Shown: positions 17,382-25,406 of the stretch, in pieces | How positions within the stretch are numbered: the stretch's first letter is position 1 | Layout of the letters: each line of letters starts with the position of its first letter | NCBI GenBank assembly: GCA_039808025.1 | Contig: JBDHSK010000003.1 | Coordinates: 124,001 to 188,000, forward strand | Reading direction: 5' to 3' | DNA length: 64,000 nucleotides | DNA from: Sandaracinobacteroides sp039808025 | GTDB lineage: Bacteria > Pseudomonadota > Alphaproteobacteria > Sphingomonadales > Sphingomonadaceae | Notes under the pieces: generated by a model | Told to the model about the DNA's origin: nothing | Databases searched by the model: none | The model's input: only the letters and a program-made list of their open reading frames with translations | Position numbers and translations under genes: made by a program

Positions 17382-18742
17382 CGCGGCCCTTTCAGCAGAT
17401 CGACCAGCCGGCCGAGCCCGACCGAGTTTGAGCCCTTGACGAGCAGCACGTCGCCGGCCTGCAAGGTGGCCTTCACCCAGGCGCCCGCCGCCTGCCAGTC
17501 GGGCAGGTGAGAGGCGCCGTCGATAGCGAGAACGGTCATCTCCGGGCCGACCAGCGCCAGCTCGGCAACAGAGGCAGCGTTGATCGGGGCGGCAAGGGCG
17601 GCATGCTGGCCGGCACTTTCGCGGCCCAGTTCGCGCATGGCGCCCAGCACGGCGATGCGGCGGCGGCCGGGAATATCGGCAAGTACCGCCAGGGCCGCTG
17701 CCATGGAAGCCGGGTTGGCGTTGTAGCTCTCATCGATCAGCAAGGCCTCGCCGCCGCTTGCGGGGATGGTGAAGCGGGCGCCGCGTCCGGCGATGCCGGT
17801 CATGCCTTCGAGGGCGGCGGCCGCTTCCCCGATGTCGGCTCCGGTGGCCTTGACGGCGGCCAGCACCGCAAGTGCGTTGCTCACCCAGTGGCTTCCGGCC
17901 ATGCCGATGCGGCAATGCAGGCGCTCTCCGGCGACGTCGACGTCCATGCTGCTGCCCTGCCAGTCAGTCACCACGTTGAAGGCGCGGACATCGGCGCCGT
18001 CTTCCAGCCCGAAACTGAGCGATAGCAGCCCCCGCTCGGCCACCGCGGCCGAGAGGATGGCGGCGTGGGGGTTGTCGTGCGGCCAGATAGCGGTTCCCCC
18101 CGGCTCGATGCCTTCGAAGATTTCCGATTTGGCGCGGGCGATGTCGTCGACCGAGTTGAAATGTTCGATATGGGCGGGCGCCACCCAGGTGACGACTCCG
18201 ATATGCGGGCGGACCAGCCGGGTGAGCGCCGCCAGTTCGCCAGCATGGTTCATGCCCATCTCGAAGATTCCGAACCGGCTTTCGGCAGGCATGCGGGCAA
18301 GGCTCAGCGGCACCCCGGTGTGGTTGTTGTAGCTTTTCACCGAGGCATGGGTTCGTCCCGGCGCTATCCGGTCTAGGGCCAGCCGCAGCGCTTCCTTGGT
18401 GCCGGTTTTGCCGACACTTCCGGTCACGCCGATGATGGTGGCGCTGGTGCGGCGGCGGGCAGCCCCGCCAAGCGCGTTCAAAGCGGCAGGCGTGTCGCTG
18501 ACCAGCACATGCGGGAAGGGCACCGGCCGTTCGACGACAAATCCGGAGGCCCCGGCTTCATGGGCGCCGGAAACGAAATCATGGCCGTCGCTGCTGGCGC
18601 CGCGCAAGGCGATGAACAGGTCGCCGGGGGTTACCTCGCGGCTGTCGAAGGTGACGCCCGATACGACAAAGGGCACAGACAATGACCCGCCGGCAGCGCG
18701 GGCGATGTCGGCCCCGCTCCACAGAGGCTGGGCTGCCGTCAT
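17378..18742 (-). CDS. murF: UDP-MurNAc-tripeptide--D-Ala-D-Ala ligase
   Basis: MurF adds D-Ala-D-Ala to UDP-MurNAc-tripeptide. The 454-aa product shows VTFDSREVTPGDLFIALRG at the N-terminus, the ATP loop GVTGSVGKTGTKEALRLAL, NNHTGVPLSLAR, EMGMNHAGELAALTRLV, the central DESYNANPASMAAAL and the end VLLVKGSNSVGL. The order murE-murF-mraY with four-base overlaps supports the call. Confidence 0.97.
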   Translation of the reverse strand: MTAAQPLWSGADIARAAGGSLSVPFVVSGVTFDSREVTPGDLFIALRGASSDGHDFVSGAHEAGASGFVVERPVPFPHVLVSDTPAALNALGGAARRRTSATIIGVTGSVGKTGTKEALRLALDRIAPGRTHASVKSYNNHTGVPLSLARMPAESRFGIFEMGMNHAGELAALTRLVRPHIGVVTWVAPAHIEHFNSVDDIARAKSEIFEGIEPGGTAIWPHDNPHAAILSAAVAERGLLSLSFGLEDGADVRAFNVVTDWQGSSMDVDVAGERLHCRIGMAGSHWVSNALAVLAAVKATGADIGEAAAALEGMTGIAGRGARFTIPASGGEALLIDESYNANPASMAAALAVLADIPGRRRIAVLGAMRELGRESAGQHAALAAPINAASVAELALVGPEMTVLAIDGASHLPDWQAAGAWVKATLQAGDVLLVKGSNSVGLGRLVDLLKGPR

Positions 18743-20178
18743 GGCCGGCCGGTCCGGGCGACGGCGCGGGCGACTTCGGCGTCGTCGAACGGCAGGGTCT
18801 GGGTGCCGATGATCTGGCCCTGTTCGTGGCCCTTGCCGGCAATCAGAACGATGTCGCCTTCACGTGCTGCCTGCATGGCGGTGCGGATGGCTTCGGCGCG
18901 GCCGGCGATCTCGCGGGCGCCGGGGGCGGCGCGCAGGATATCGGCGCGGATGACGGCCGGATCTTCCGAGCGCGGGTTGTCGTCGGTGACGATCACCAGG
19001 TCGGCGTCGCGCACGGCGATCGCCCCCATTTCCGGGCGCTTGCCCTTGTCGCGGTCGCCACCGCAGCCGAACACCAGGATCAACCGGTTGGCGGTGTGGG
19101 GGCGCAAGGCGGCCATAGCCGCCTCCAGCGCATCGGGCGTATGGGCGTAATCGACATAGACCGGAACGCCACCGCCCGTCAGTACCGCCCGTTCGAGGCG
19201 GCCACGCACCCCGGTGATGCGCGCCAGTTCTGAGAGCGTTGTTCTGGCGGTGCCGCCGGTCGCCATGACGATGGCGGCAGCGACCAGCGCATTGGCGGCC
19301 TGATAGCCGCCGATCAGCGGCAGTTTCACTTCCTGCGTGGTGCCGCTGTGGCCGATGGTCAGCGTCTGCCCCAATAACGTCGGGATGCGGCGCACCAGTT
19401 TCAGGGTGTCGCCATCTGGCCCCACCGTCAGCAGCTTAAGCCCGCGGGCCTTGGCAGCAACGATCACCTTCCGGTTATAGTCGGCGCCCGGGGCCTCGCG
19501 GTCGAGCCAGACGACGGCATGGCCATCGGCATCGACGACTTCGGTGAAGAGCCGCAACTTGGCGGCGAAATAGGCGTCCATCGTCTGGTGATAGTCGAGA
19601 TGGTCGCGGGTCAGGTTGGTGAAGGCGGCGACACGCACCGGCAGCCCTTCGGTGCGATACTGATCAAGCCCGTGCGACGAGGCCTCGAAGGCGACATGGC
19701 TGTAGCCCTCGCGCGCCAGTCCGGCGATGGTCGACAGGAAGGTGACGATGTCGGGGGTGGTGAGGCCGCTGGCCCCGGCCCTGGCCTGTTCGCTGGCTGT
19801 GGTAACACCAAGGGTGCCGATCGAGGCGGCGCGATAGCCGGCGTGGTGCCACAGTTGGCGGGTCAGCTCGGCCGTGGATGTCTTGCCATTGGTGCCGGTG
19901 ATCGCCACGGTGGTGGCCGGAAAGGGCGCGAAGAAATCAGCGGCAAGGCTGGCGAACACCCGGCGCGGCTTGTCGGCCTTGTAGTGGTAGGCCCCCTCTA
20001 CCTGGGCTTCGGGGCGGGCCACCACGGCAATGGCGCCGGCCTTCACGGCATCGGCGATCACCGTCTCGCCATCGAAGCTGGCGCCCTGAAACGCCCCGAA
20101 GACATTGCCGGGCGCCACCTTGCGATGGTCGATTGCGAAGCCGGTGATGCGGTGGCGGATGTCGTCGGGCAGAATCAT
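18739..20178 (-). CDS. murE: UDP-MurNAc-L-Ala-D-Glu--meso-2,6-diaminopimelate ligase
   Basis: MurE adds the third peptide residue. The 479-aa product has DHRKVAPGNVFGAFQG, the ATP loop ITGTNGKTSTAELTRQL, the sugar/peptide site FTNLTRDHLDYH and DYAHTPDALEAA. The motif TDDNPRSEDP contains DNPR, which selects meso-diaminopimelate over lysine, so the cell wall is of the Gram-negative DAP type. The start at 20178 overlaps the ftsI stop (ATGA); the longer upstream frame lies inside ftsI. Confidence 0.98.
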   Translation of the reverse strand: MILPDDIRHRITGFAIDHRKVAPGNVFGAFQGASFDGETVIADAVKAGAIAVVARPEAQVEGAYHYKADKPRRVFASLAADFFAPFPATTVAITGTNGKTSTAELTRQLWHHAGYRAASIGTLGVTTASEQARAGASGLTTPDIVTFLSTIAGLAREGYSHVAFEASSHGLDQYRTEGLPVRVAAFTNLTRDHLDYHQTMDAYFAAKLRLFTEVVDADGHAVVWLDREAPGADYNRKVIVAAKARGLKLLTVGPDGDTLKLVRRIPTLLGQTLTIGHSGTTQEVKLPLIGGYQAANALVAAAIVMATGGTARTTLSELARITGVRGRLERAVLTGGGVPVYVDYAHTPDALEAAMAALRPHTANRLILVFGCGGDRDKGKRPEMGAIAVRDADLVIVTDDNPRSEDPAVIRADILRAAPGAREIAGRAEAIRTAMQAAREGDIVLIAGKGHEQGQIIGTQTLPFDDAEVARAVARTGRP

Positions 20179-21875
20179 CGCACGCTGGCCTCTCCACGCA
20201 CGGCCCGCGGTTTCCACAGGCCCTCGAACTCGGAAACGTCAATGTCTTTGGTTTCGCTGGGGGCGACCCCCAGCACCGGGGCGATGCGGTTCACCACATT
20301 CTTGGTGACCGGGCCAACCACATAGCCGGCCTGGCGATTGGCGCCGTGCGGCTCGTCGATCATGGTGACGATGACATAGCGCGGGTCGTCCATGGGGAAG
20401 GCGCCGGCAAAGGTGGTGATGTTGCGGCGGTGGTCATACCCGCGGGCACCAATCAGCTTCTTCTCGGCCGTGCCGGTCTTGCCGCCCACCCGGTAGCCAA
20501 AGGCATCGGCACGCCGCCCGGTGCCATCGAGGACGGCGAGCCGCAGCATTCCGTTGAGGATATGGGAGGTTTTTTCCGTGAAGACCCGTCGGCCCGGGCG
20601 TTCTCCCGTCACTTTCAGGAAGGTGGCCGGGCGATAGATGCCGCCATTCACCAGCGCGGCATAGGCGGTGGCGAGATGCAGCGGTGTGACGGCAATGCCG
20701 TGGCCGAACCCGACCGTCATCACCGAGGCCAGTCCCCAGTTGTGGGGGGGCGGCGTGAGGGTGCGGCCTTTTTCGAGGATCTCGCCGGGTGCCTTGTCCA
20801 TCATGCCCAGCTGGCGCAGGAAGAATTCCTGTCGTTCGCGCCCCAGCCGTTCCGCCATCTTGGCGGTCCCGGTGTTGGAGGAATAGATCAGCACTTCCGG
20901 CACGGTGATCGGGCTGGCGCGGGGGTGAAGATCGCGGATGGTGTGATTGCCGACGCGAATGGGCGCCATCGAGAAGCGCTCGCCGAGATCGGTGACCACG
21001 CCGGTATCGAGCGCCATGGCGATAGTGAAAGCCTTGAACGTCGAGCCGAGTTCATAGACACCGAGGGTCGCCCGGTTCATGTGGCTGGGCATGCCCACCA
21101 CCCCGCCCGGGCGGTTGGGGTCGAAAGCGGGCAGCGAGGCAAGTGCCAGCACCTCGCCGGTGTGGACATCCATCACCACTCCGGCAGCCCCCAGCGCCTC
21201 GGTTTCCACCATGCGCTTGTCGAGTTCGCTTTCCAGAGCCTGCTGCACGCGGGCGTCCATCGACAGCACCAGCGGCTTGTCGCGCTGCGCCGGGTCGGTC
21301 AGCCGGTCTTCAAAGGCGCGCTCGATCCCGGCCTCGCCGCGACCATCTATCCCGGTGTAGCCGATATAGTGGGCACCAAGGCCGGTGTGCGGATACAGAC
21401 GCTCGGGCTCGCGCTCGATGGTGATCCCCGGCTCGCCCATGCGGCGGATGGCTTCGGCCTGCTCAGGCAGGATGCGCCGCGCGATATAGCGGAACCGGCC
21501 CTTGTGAAAAACGGCCTGGCGGATCAGCGCCGGATCGCGTTCGGGCAGGATGGCCGACAGTTTGCGGACGATCTCCTCGCGGTTGCCCATGATGTCGCGC
21601 GGGCGGGCGGCGAGCGCATAGGCTTCGAACGACGAGGCAAGGGTAACGCCATTGCGGTCCTGCAGCTCGGCGCGCCGGAAGGGGGACGCAACAGCAGCAC
21701 CATTGTGGCGCGGGGCGCCATCGAACACGGCGAGTTCGACCAGCCTTCCCCCCAGGATGAGCGTGAAGGCAGAGACGGCGAGGATGCCGATCGCCAGCCG
21801 CTGACGCGCCACCCCCAACGCCATCTGCCGGTGGCCCGGAAGGCGGATTGGCTGACGGGGGGTGGCAGTGGCCAT
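20175..21875 (-). CDS. ftsI: Peptidoglycan D,D-transpeptidase FtsI (PBP3)
   Basis: FtsI is the septal class B penicillin-binding protein. The 566-aa product has a short cytoplasmic N-terminus, one membrane anchor (about 26-46), a PBP dimer domain starting near FRRAELQDRNGVTLA, and the transpeptidase motifs STFK at 278-281 (Ser278 is the nucleophile), SSN at 332-334 and KTGT at 466-469. It starts three bases after ftsL and overlaps murE by ATGA. Confidence 0.97.
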   Translation of the reverse strand: MATATPRQPIRLPGHRQMALGVARQRLAIGILAVSAFTLILGGRLVELAVFDGAPRHNGAAVASPFRRAELQDRNGVTLASSFEAYALAARPRDIMGNREEIVRKLSAILPERDPALIRQAVFHKGRFRYIARRILPEQAEAIRRMGEPGITIEREPERLYPHTGLGAHYIGYTGIDGRGEAGIERAFEDRLTDPAQRDKPLVLSMDARVQQALESELDKRMVETEALGAAGVVMDVHTGEVLALASLPAFDPNRPGGVVGMPSHMNRATLGVYELGSTFKAFTIAMALDTGVVTDLGERFSMAPIRVGNHTIRDLHPRASPITVPEVLIYSSNTGTAKMAERLGRERQEFFLRQLGMMDKAPGEILEKGRTLTPPPHNWGLASVMTVGFGHGIAVTPLHLATAYAALVNGGIYRPATFLKVTGERPGRRVFTEKTSHILNGMLRLAVLDGTGRRADAFGYRVGGKTGTAEKKLIGARGYDHRRNITTFAGAFPMDDPRYVIVTMIDEPHGANRQAGYVVGPVTKNVVNRIAPVLGVAPSETKDIDVSEFEGLWKPRAVRGEASVR

Positions 21876-21878
21876 GGC

Positions 21879-22700
21879 TCAGTGTTCGGCTGTCGCGGCG
21901 TCGTCACCCAGCATGGCCACCTGCCGCAGCAGGTCGGCGGGGGCTTCGGCGGGACGATCGATGGCGGCAGCGGGCTGACGGGGAGTGGCGGCTGCCAGCA
22001 CCACCCGTGGCTGGCCGACGGCCGTTGCTGCAGGCCGGTTTCCGGCAGCCTCGGCTGCGGGCCTGCTTCTGGAAGCTTCGGCTGCCGGGCGGTTACTGAC
22101 GGCCACCAACCGTGTCGCCGAGGGAGATGTCGCCTTGTTGGCCGAAGCCGTGATGAGCGCCGGGCGCGGCGCGCCGGCGCGGGCTTGCGTCCCTGTTTCA
22201 GACACCCCCGACCGGGGCGTGACCTCAGGCGGAGTGGAAGCCATCATCACCCGCGGGGCAGGCTGGCGGCTGGCCGGGCTGATATCCCGGACAGCATAGG
22301 TGACCCGGGGTGGTGCTGCTGCAGGCAGTTCATTGCCATAGGCGCCAAGCGAGTCGGGGGATTCCAGATACTGGTGAGCCGAAATCGGGGTGAGGCCGAA
22401 GGTCTCGTCGTTCCAGCGTTGCAGCTGTGGCATGCGCATGCGCACCCGCAATTCGGCGTTCAGGGCCTTGATATCCGATTCAAGCCCATGGTTGGCGGCT
22501 GTCAGACGTGCGACCTGACGCTTTTCCGCCGCCACCCGCACCGAGATGCTGTAGCTGGCAATGGCGAGCGCGATGGTGATCATCACCAGCCAGGCACTGA
22601 TTACCCAGCCGCGGCGACCGGTGCTGCGCACGTCTGTTGCCATCTGCAAGGGGGCAGACCAGCTTCCCCCTCCCGCCGATGCGATGTTCAGCCATGCCAT
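21879..22700 (-). CDS. ftsL: FtsL-like division protein with a long Ala/Pro-rich C-terminal tail
   Basis: Position between rsmH and ftsI, one membrane helix (about residues 32-52, WVISAWLVMITIALAIASYS) and a following helix with heptad spacing (about 53-90, RQVARLTAANHGLESDIKAL) identify FtsL, the small bitopic divisome protein. The product is 273 aa, more than twice the usual length of about 100. Beyond residue 110 it is low-complexity, with repeats like RPAAEA and many Ala, Pro, Arg and Ser. The start ATG at 22700 has GGAG upstream and overlaps rsmH by 13 bases; ATG at 22643 is an alternative. Confidence 0.85.
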   Translation of the reverse strand: MAWLNIASAGGGSWSAPLQMATDVRSTGRRGWVISAWLVMITIALAIASYSISVRVAAEKRQVARLTAANHGLESDIKALNAELRVRMRMPQLQRWNDETFGLTPISAHQYLESPDSLGAYGNELPAAAPPRVTYAVRDISPASRQPAPRVMMASTPPEVTPRSGVSETGTQARAGAPRPALITASANKATSPSATRLVAVSNRPAAEASRSRPAAEAAGNRPAATAVGQPRVVLAAATPRQPAAAIDRPAEAPADLLRQVAMLGDDAATAEH

Positions 22701-23689
22701 GATCGCGACTCCGTGCTGTTGTTCACTGTTCCGGCGCTGCGGTTTGTCGCAGGCCCGGCACCACGCTTCTCGGTGTCCCAGCCGGGCGCCCGGCTGCGCC
22801 GAGCCACCCGCAGAATCGCCGAACGCGCGCGCGGGTTGGCCATCACCTCGCGCTCAGCCGGGCGCCTGGCCCGCTCGGGCCGTTCAAAACTTGGAAGGCG
22901 GCTGACGGCGGCCGGCCGGTGCCGCGATCCGCTGCCCAGGCTGCCCGAGCGTTCGGCCATGAAGTGCTTGACGATGCGGTCTTCGAGGCTGTGAAAGCTG
23001 ACGACGGCCAGCCGCCCGCCTGGTTTCAGAACCCGCTCGGCCGCTGCCAGACCCCGTTCCAGTTCCGTGAATTCGTCGTTCACCTGAATGCGCAGGGCCT
23101 GAAAGCTGCGGGTTGCCGGGTCGCGCTTGTGGTCGGGCCGGCCGCGGGCCACCCGGCGGATGAGGGCGGCAAGCGCGCCGGTGGTGTGGAAGGGGCGATC
23201 AGCGACGATGGCGCGGGCGATCCGCCGGGCCGCCGGTTCCTCGCCATAGCGGAACAGCACGTCGGCAATCACGGCTTCATCGGCATGGTTGATGAAATCG
23301 GCGGCGGATGGCCCGGTGCCCGACAGCCGCATGTCGAGCGGCCCGTCGGTCTGGAACGACAGGCCATAGGCCGGGTCGTCCATCTGGATGGAGGAATAGC
23401 CGAGATCGAGAGCCACGCCATCGGCAACGCCTTCCTCCAGATAGTCGGCCATGTGGGCGAAGGTGTCGTGGTGCAGCGACAGGCCCGGGAAGCGGCGGGC
23501 GATGGCCTCGGCGCCGGCGATGGCGCGCGGATCGCGGTCGAACGCCTCGACGCGGGCGCCACGCTCCAGCATGGCGACGGCATAGCCGCCGCCGCCCAGC
23601 GTGCCATCGACGATGCACTGGCCGGGGCCGACCTGCAGGCCATCGAGCACTTCGGCGAGCAGGACGGGAATATGGGCAGGCGCGGTCAT
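22688..23689 (-). CDS. rsmH: 16S rRNA (cytosine-1402-N4)-methyltransferase
   Basis: RsmH (MraW) methylates C1402 of 16S rRNA. The 333-aa product has the N-terminal HIPVLLAEVLDGL, SAM motif I VDGTLGGGGYAVAML, the DRDP acidic loop (FDRDPRAIAGA), DLGYSSIQMDDPAYG, RYGEEPAARRIARAI, and the C-terminal VVSFHSLEDRIVKHFM. It overlaps mraZ by ATGA, the standard dcw arrangement. The C-terminal 40 residues are basic and variable. Confidence 0.97.
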   Translation of the reverse strand: MTAPAHIPVLLAEVLDGLQVGPGQCIVDGTLGGGGYAVAMLERGARVEAFDRDPRAIAGAEAIARRFPGLSLHHDTFAHMADYLEEGVADGVALDLGYSSIQMDDPAYGLSFQTDGPLDMRLSGTGPSAADFINHADEAVIADVLFRYGEEPAARRIARAIVADRPFHTTGALAALIRRVARGRPDHKRDPATRSFQALRIQVNDEFTELERGLAAAERVLKPGGRLAVVSFHSLEDRIVKHFMAERSGSLGSGSRHRPAAVSRLPSFERPERARRPAEREVMANPRARSAILRVARRSRAPGWDTEKRGAGPATNRSAGTVNNSTESRSWHG

Positions 23690-24198
23690 GGCCGGCCGCC
23701 GATCAGGGCGCGCACCGTGCGCAGCAGCCGCGGGTCTTCGTCGGCCTCGGCGAACAGGGTTTCCGGGTGCCAGATTTCGAAATAATCACCGGCGCCAAGG
23801 AATACGGCGTGCTTTTCCAGCCCGGCGTTGTCGATCAGCGACTGGGTGAGGATGATGCGGCCGGTATCGTCGTATTTCAGCTCGACGGCGAGAGCGAACA
23901 GCGAGCGCGCCTTGCGGCTGCGGCCGGGCCCGAAATCTCCGGCGAACTGTTCTTCGAGGCGGGCGCGAATCCGGTCGTAATGGGTGACGTCATAGCCGAC
24001 CAGGCAGTCGGCATATTCCGATGGTGCTAGCACCACCGCCTTGGCGCCGCTGCGGGATTCGATGGTGTCGCGCAGGGGCGACGGAACCGACAATCGATGC
24101 TTGGCATCGATCCCGTTCACGTAAGTCCCTGAAAAGTGCGCGCGAATGTTCCATCCCCTTATCGTTGGGGCAAGACCTGTATCGCGTTGGCGGCGCAA
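23686..24198 (-). CDS. mraZ: Transcriptional regulator MraZ
   Basis: MraZ is an AbrB-like DNA-binding protein that represses its own dcw promoter. The product contains the two AbrB-like halves: GTYVNGIDAKHRLSVPSPLR, then, after the linker, KYDDTGRIILTQSLIDNAGL with FLGAGDYFEIWHPE. The start is uncertain. TTG at 24198 gives 170 aa with 17 extra residues before the conserved part. No ATG or GTG is suitably placed in frame; an ATT at 24147 sits 7 bases after AAGGGG and would give the usual N-terminus. The rare ATT start is only an inference. Confidence 0.93.
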   Translation of the reverse strand: MRRQRDTGLAPTIRGWNIRAHFSGTYVNGIDAKHRLSVPSPLRDTIESRSGAKAVVLAPSEYADCLVGYDVTHYDRIRARLEEQFAGDFGPGRSRKARSLFALAVELKYDDTGRIILTQSLIDNAGLEKHAVFLGAGDYFEIWHPETLFAEADEDPRLLRTVRALIGGRP

Positions 24199-24243
24199 GG
24201 AGGGGAGAACCTTTGCACCGTGGTGGCGTTACCTGCCTGACCC

Positions 24244-24252
24244 TGTGGATAA
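24244..24252 (-). promoter_or_regulatory. DnaA box, perfect match
   Basis: TTATCCACA on the minus strand (TGTGGATAA on the plus strand) matches the DnaA consensus exactly and overlaps the predicted transcription start of mraZ. Confidence 0.55.
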
Positions 24253-24254
24253 GG

Positions 24255-24282
24255 AGTATCATGGGCTTTGATGGAGTTTCAA
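24255..24282 (-). promoter_or_regulatory. Candidate sigma70-type promoter of mraZ
   Basis: On the minus strand TTGAAA (24282-24277; 5 of 6 to TTGACA), a 16-base spacer and GATACT (24260-24255; 4 of 6 to TATAAT) would start RNA near 24247. That gives about 50 bases before the TTG start or about 100 before the ATT. The hexamers lie inside the phased TGG array, as expected for an MraZ-repressed promoter. Confidence 0.5.
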
Positions 24283-24318
24283 TGGGCTTTTATGGTCAGC
24301 TTTGGTAGTATCATGGTA
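24262..24318 (+). promoter_or_regulatory. Probable MraZ operator: six TGG motifs phased by 10-11 bp
   Basis: TGG motifs begin at 24262, 24272, 24283, 24293, 24303 and 24314, spaced 10, 11, 10, 10 and 11 bases, one helical turn each. The first three read TGGGC, TGGAG, TGGGC. Known MraZ sites in E. coli are TGGGN direct repeats with 5-base gaps, the same 10-base period. The motifs read on the strand opposite to mraZ transcription; whether this orientation is usual I cannot check. Confidence 0.65.
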
Positions 24319-24357
24319 AGTGATTGAATTAAAACGATAAAGCAAACATCATTAAAA

Positions 24358-24366
24358 TGTGGGTAA
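24358..24366 (-). promoter_or_regulatory. DnaA-box-like site, one mismatch
   Basis: TGTGGGTAA on the plus strand differs from TGTGGATAA at one base. It lies 22 bases (two helical turns) from the perfect box at 24380 and at the edge of the AT-rich stretch. Confidence 0.35.
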
Positions 24367-24379
24367 TTTGTCACCACCC

Positions 24380-24388
24380 TGTGGATAA
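24380..24388 (-). promoter_or_regulatory. DnaA box, perfect match
   Basis: The second exact TTATCCACA on the minus strand, in the same orientation as the others. The sequence ACCCTGTGGATAA is shared with the box at 24244, so 13 bases are repeated. Confidence 0.5.
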
Positions 24389-24436
24389 CTCGGGGGGAAA
24401 CTGTGGCAGACGCATGGGGCAAGCGGATGAGTCCCG

Positions 24437-24445
24437 GTGGATAAC
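24437..24445 (-). promoter_or_regulatory. DnaA-box-like site, one mismatch
   Basis: GGTGGATAA on the plus strand differs from the DnaA consensus complement at the first base only. It has the same orientation and lies 57 bases from the box at 24380. Confidence 0.3.
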
Positions 24446-24506
24446 CTTGTTCCCATGATTTCCCATCGCGGGGGCCGGGCCGCTTGCCAGCGGGTGCCGG
24501 CGGCGG

Positions 24507-25406
24507 TCAGCTCGCCGCTGAATGCGGTTGCGGAAGTGGCCGTTCGACCCGGAAGGCATAGGCCGAGCCGAGATCGTGCCGGGTTCCTCGATCGCCTGAC
24601 AGCCGCAGCAGATAGCGACCGCCGCCATCGGGTACCTGATCGAGCCGGATGGTGGCACCGTCGTCCAGCAGCACGCGCAGGCTGGTCGCTCCGGACCAGT
24701 CGACCTGATTGCTGCCGGTGAATCCCTGGGGGCTGAGCGACAGCAGGATGGCAACGGTCTGCGCCACGGCTTCGGGGGGTAGCCTGACCGGCGGTTGCCG
24801 TTCGCCGATCGCCTCGACGGCCACTATCCGGCCGACGGCGATTTTGGGGGGCTCGAGGGTGGTCCATCCCGATGGCCAGTCGGGAAGGGCCGGCAGGGTT
24901 GGGGCGATGATGGCCGGACCGGACGGAAGGCGGCTTGCCAGCGTGTCGCGAAAGGCAGCGGCGGCGAGCTCCCGGCCGTTGCGGTCGGCCAGATGCACTT
25001 CGAGGCGAGAGGTCTGGATGTCTGCGTCGCTGCTGTCGGCTGCCGGGCCGCGCAGGTCGGCCAGTTGCCCCAGCACGGCAGCGATCTTGCGGCTGTCGGC
25101 CGGGGCATTGGCTGCCGAGCGGATGATCCAGCCGTCTGGCCCCTTTTCCAGCACCAGCGGGCGCGAATGGTGGCCTTCAGCCTGCTTGCTGATGGTGATG
25201 CGCGCGACCGTGTCGGGATCGAGATGATCGAACAGCGGCTGTGTGCTGAGGGCCTGCCAGCCAAGGACGCCGGGAATGGCAAGTGCCGGAGCCGCCAGTA
25301 CCGCCAGAACCAGCAGCATCCACTTCTGTCGGCCATCGGCAACCGCCGAATCCTTGGCGTTGGCCGCGCGTGGCGGCTGGTCATCGGCGGCGGGCTGTTG
25401 GTTCAA
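24507..25406 (-). CDS. DUF4340-like membrane-anchored protein
   Basis: The 299-aa product has an acidic/polar N-terminus, one membrane segment (about residues 30-50, LLVLAVLAAPALAIPGVLGW) and a large extracytoplasmic part. That part has features of DUF4340 proteins: ITISKQAEGHHSRPLVLEKGPDGWII followed by repeated small beta domains (quoted core: LVLEKGPDGWII). DUF4340 proteins often accompany gliding-type ABC exporters, but no such exporter is here and the role is unknown. It overlaps the small upstream membrane gene by ATGA and lies just upstream of the dcw control region. Confidence 0.7.
   Translation of the reverse strand: MNQQPAADDQPPRAANAKDSAVADGRQKWMLLVLAVLAAPALAIPGVLGWQALSTQPLFDHLDPDTVARITISKQAEGHHSRPLVLEKGPDGWIIRSAANAPADSRKIAAVLGQLADLRGPAADSSDADIQTSRLEVHLADRNGRELAAAAFRDTLASRLPSGPAIIAPTLPALPDWPSGWTTLEPPKIAVGRIVAVEAIGERQPPVRLPPEAVAQTVAILLSLSPQGFTGSNQVDWSGATSLRVLLDDGATIRLDQVPDGGGRYLLRLSGDRGTRHDLGSAYAFRVERPLPQPHSAAS

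Larger units (their letters stand above)
24199..24506. promoter_or_regulatory. dcw control region upstream of mraZ
   Basis: This 308-base gap between the DUF4340-like gene and mraZ has no gene. It holds a sigma70-like promoter for mraZ, six phased TGG motifs, four DnaA-box-like sites in one orientation, and an AT-rich stretch (24321-24370) unlike the GC-rich surroundings. Together these suggest that dcw expression is set by MraZ and possibly linked to DnaA. Confidence 0.7.

Noticed and set aside
20346..22994. 882-codon plus-strand frame across ftsI and ftsL
   Set aside because: It is antisense to two well-supported division genes and has low-complexity, shadow-like composition.
24199..24506. 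Calling the DnaA-box region the chromosomal origin oriC
   Set aside because: Two exact and two near boxes plus an AT-rich stretch are suggestive, but there is no dnaA, hemE, gidA or other origin-linked gene nearby and no genome-wide skew data.
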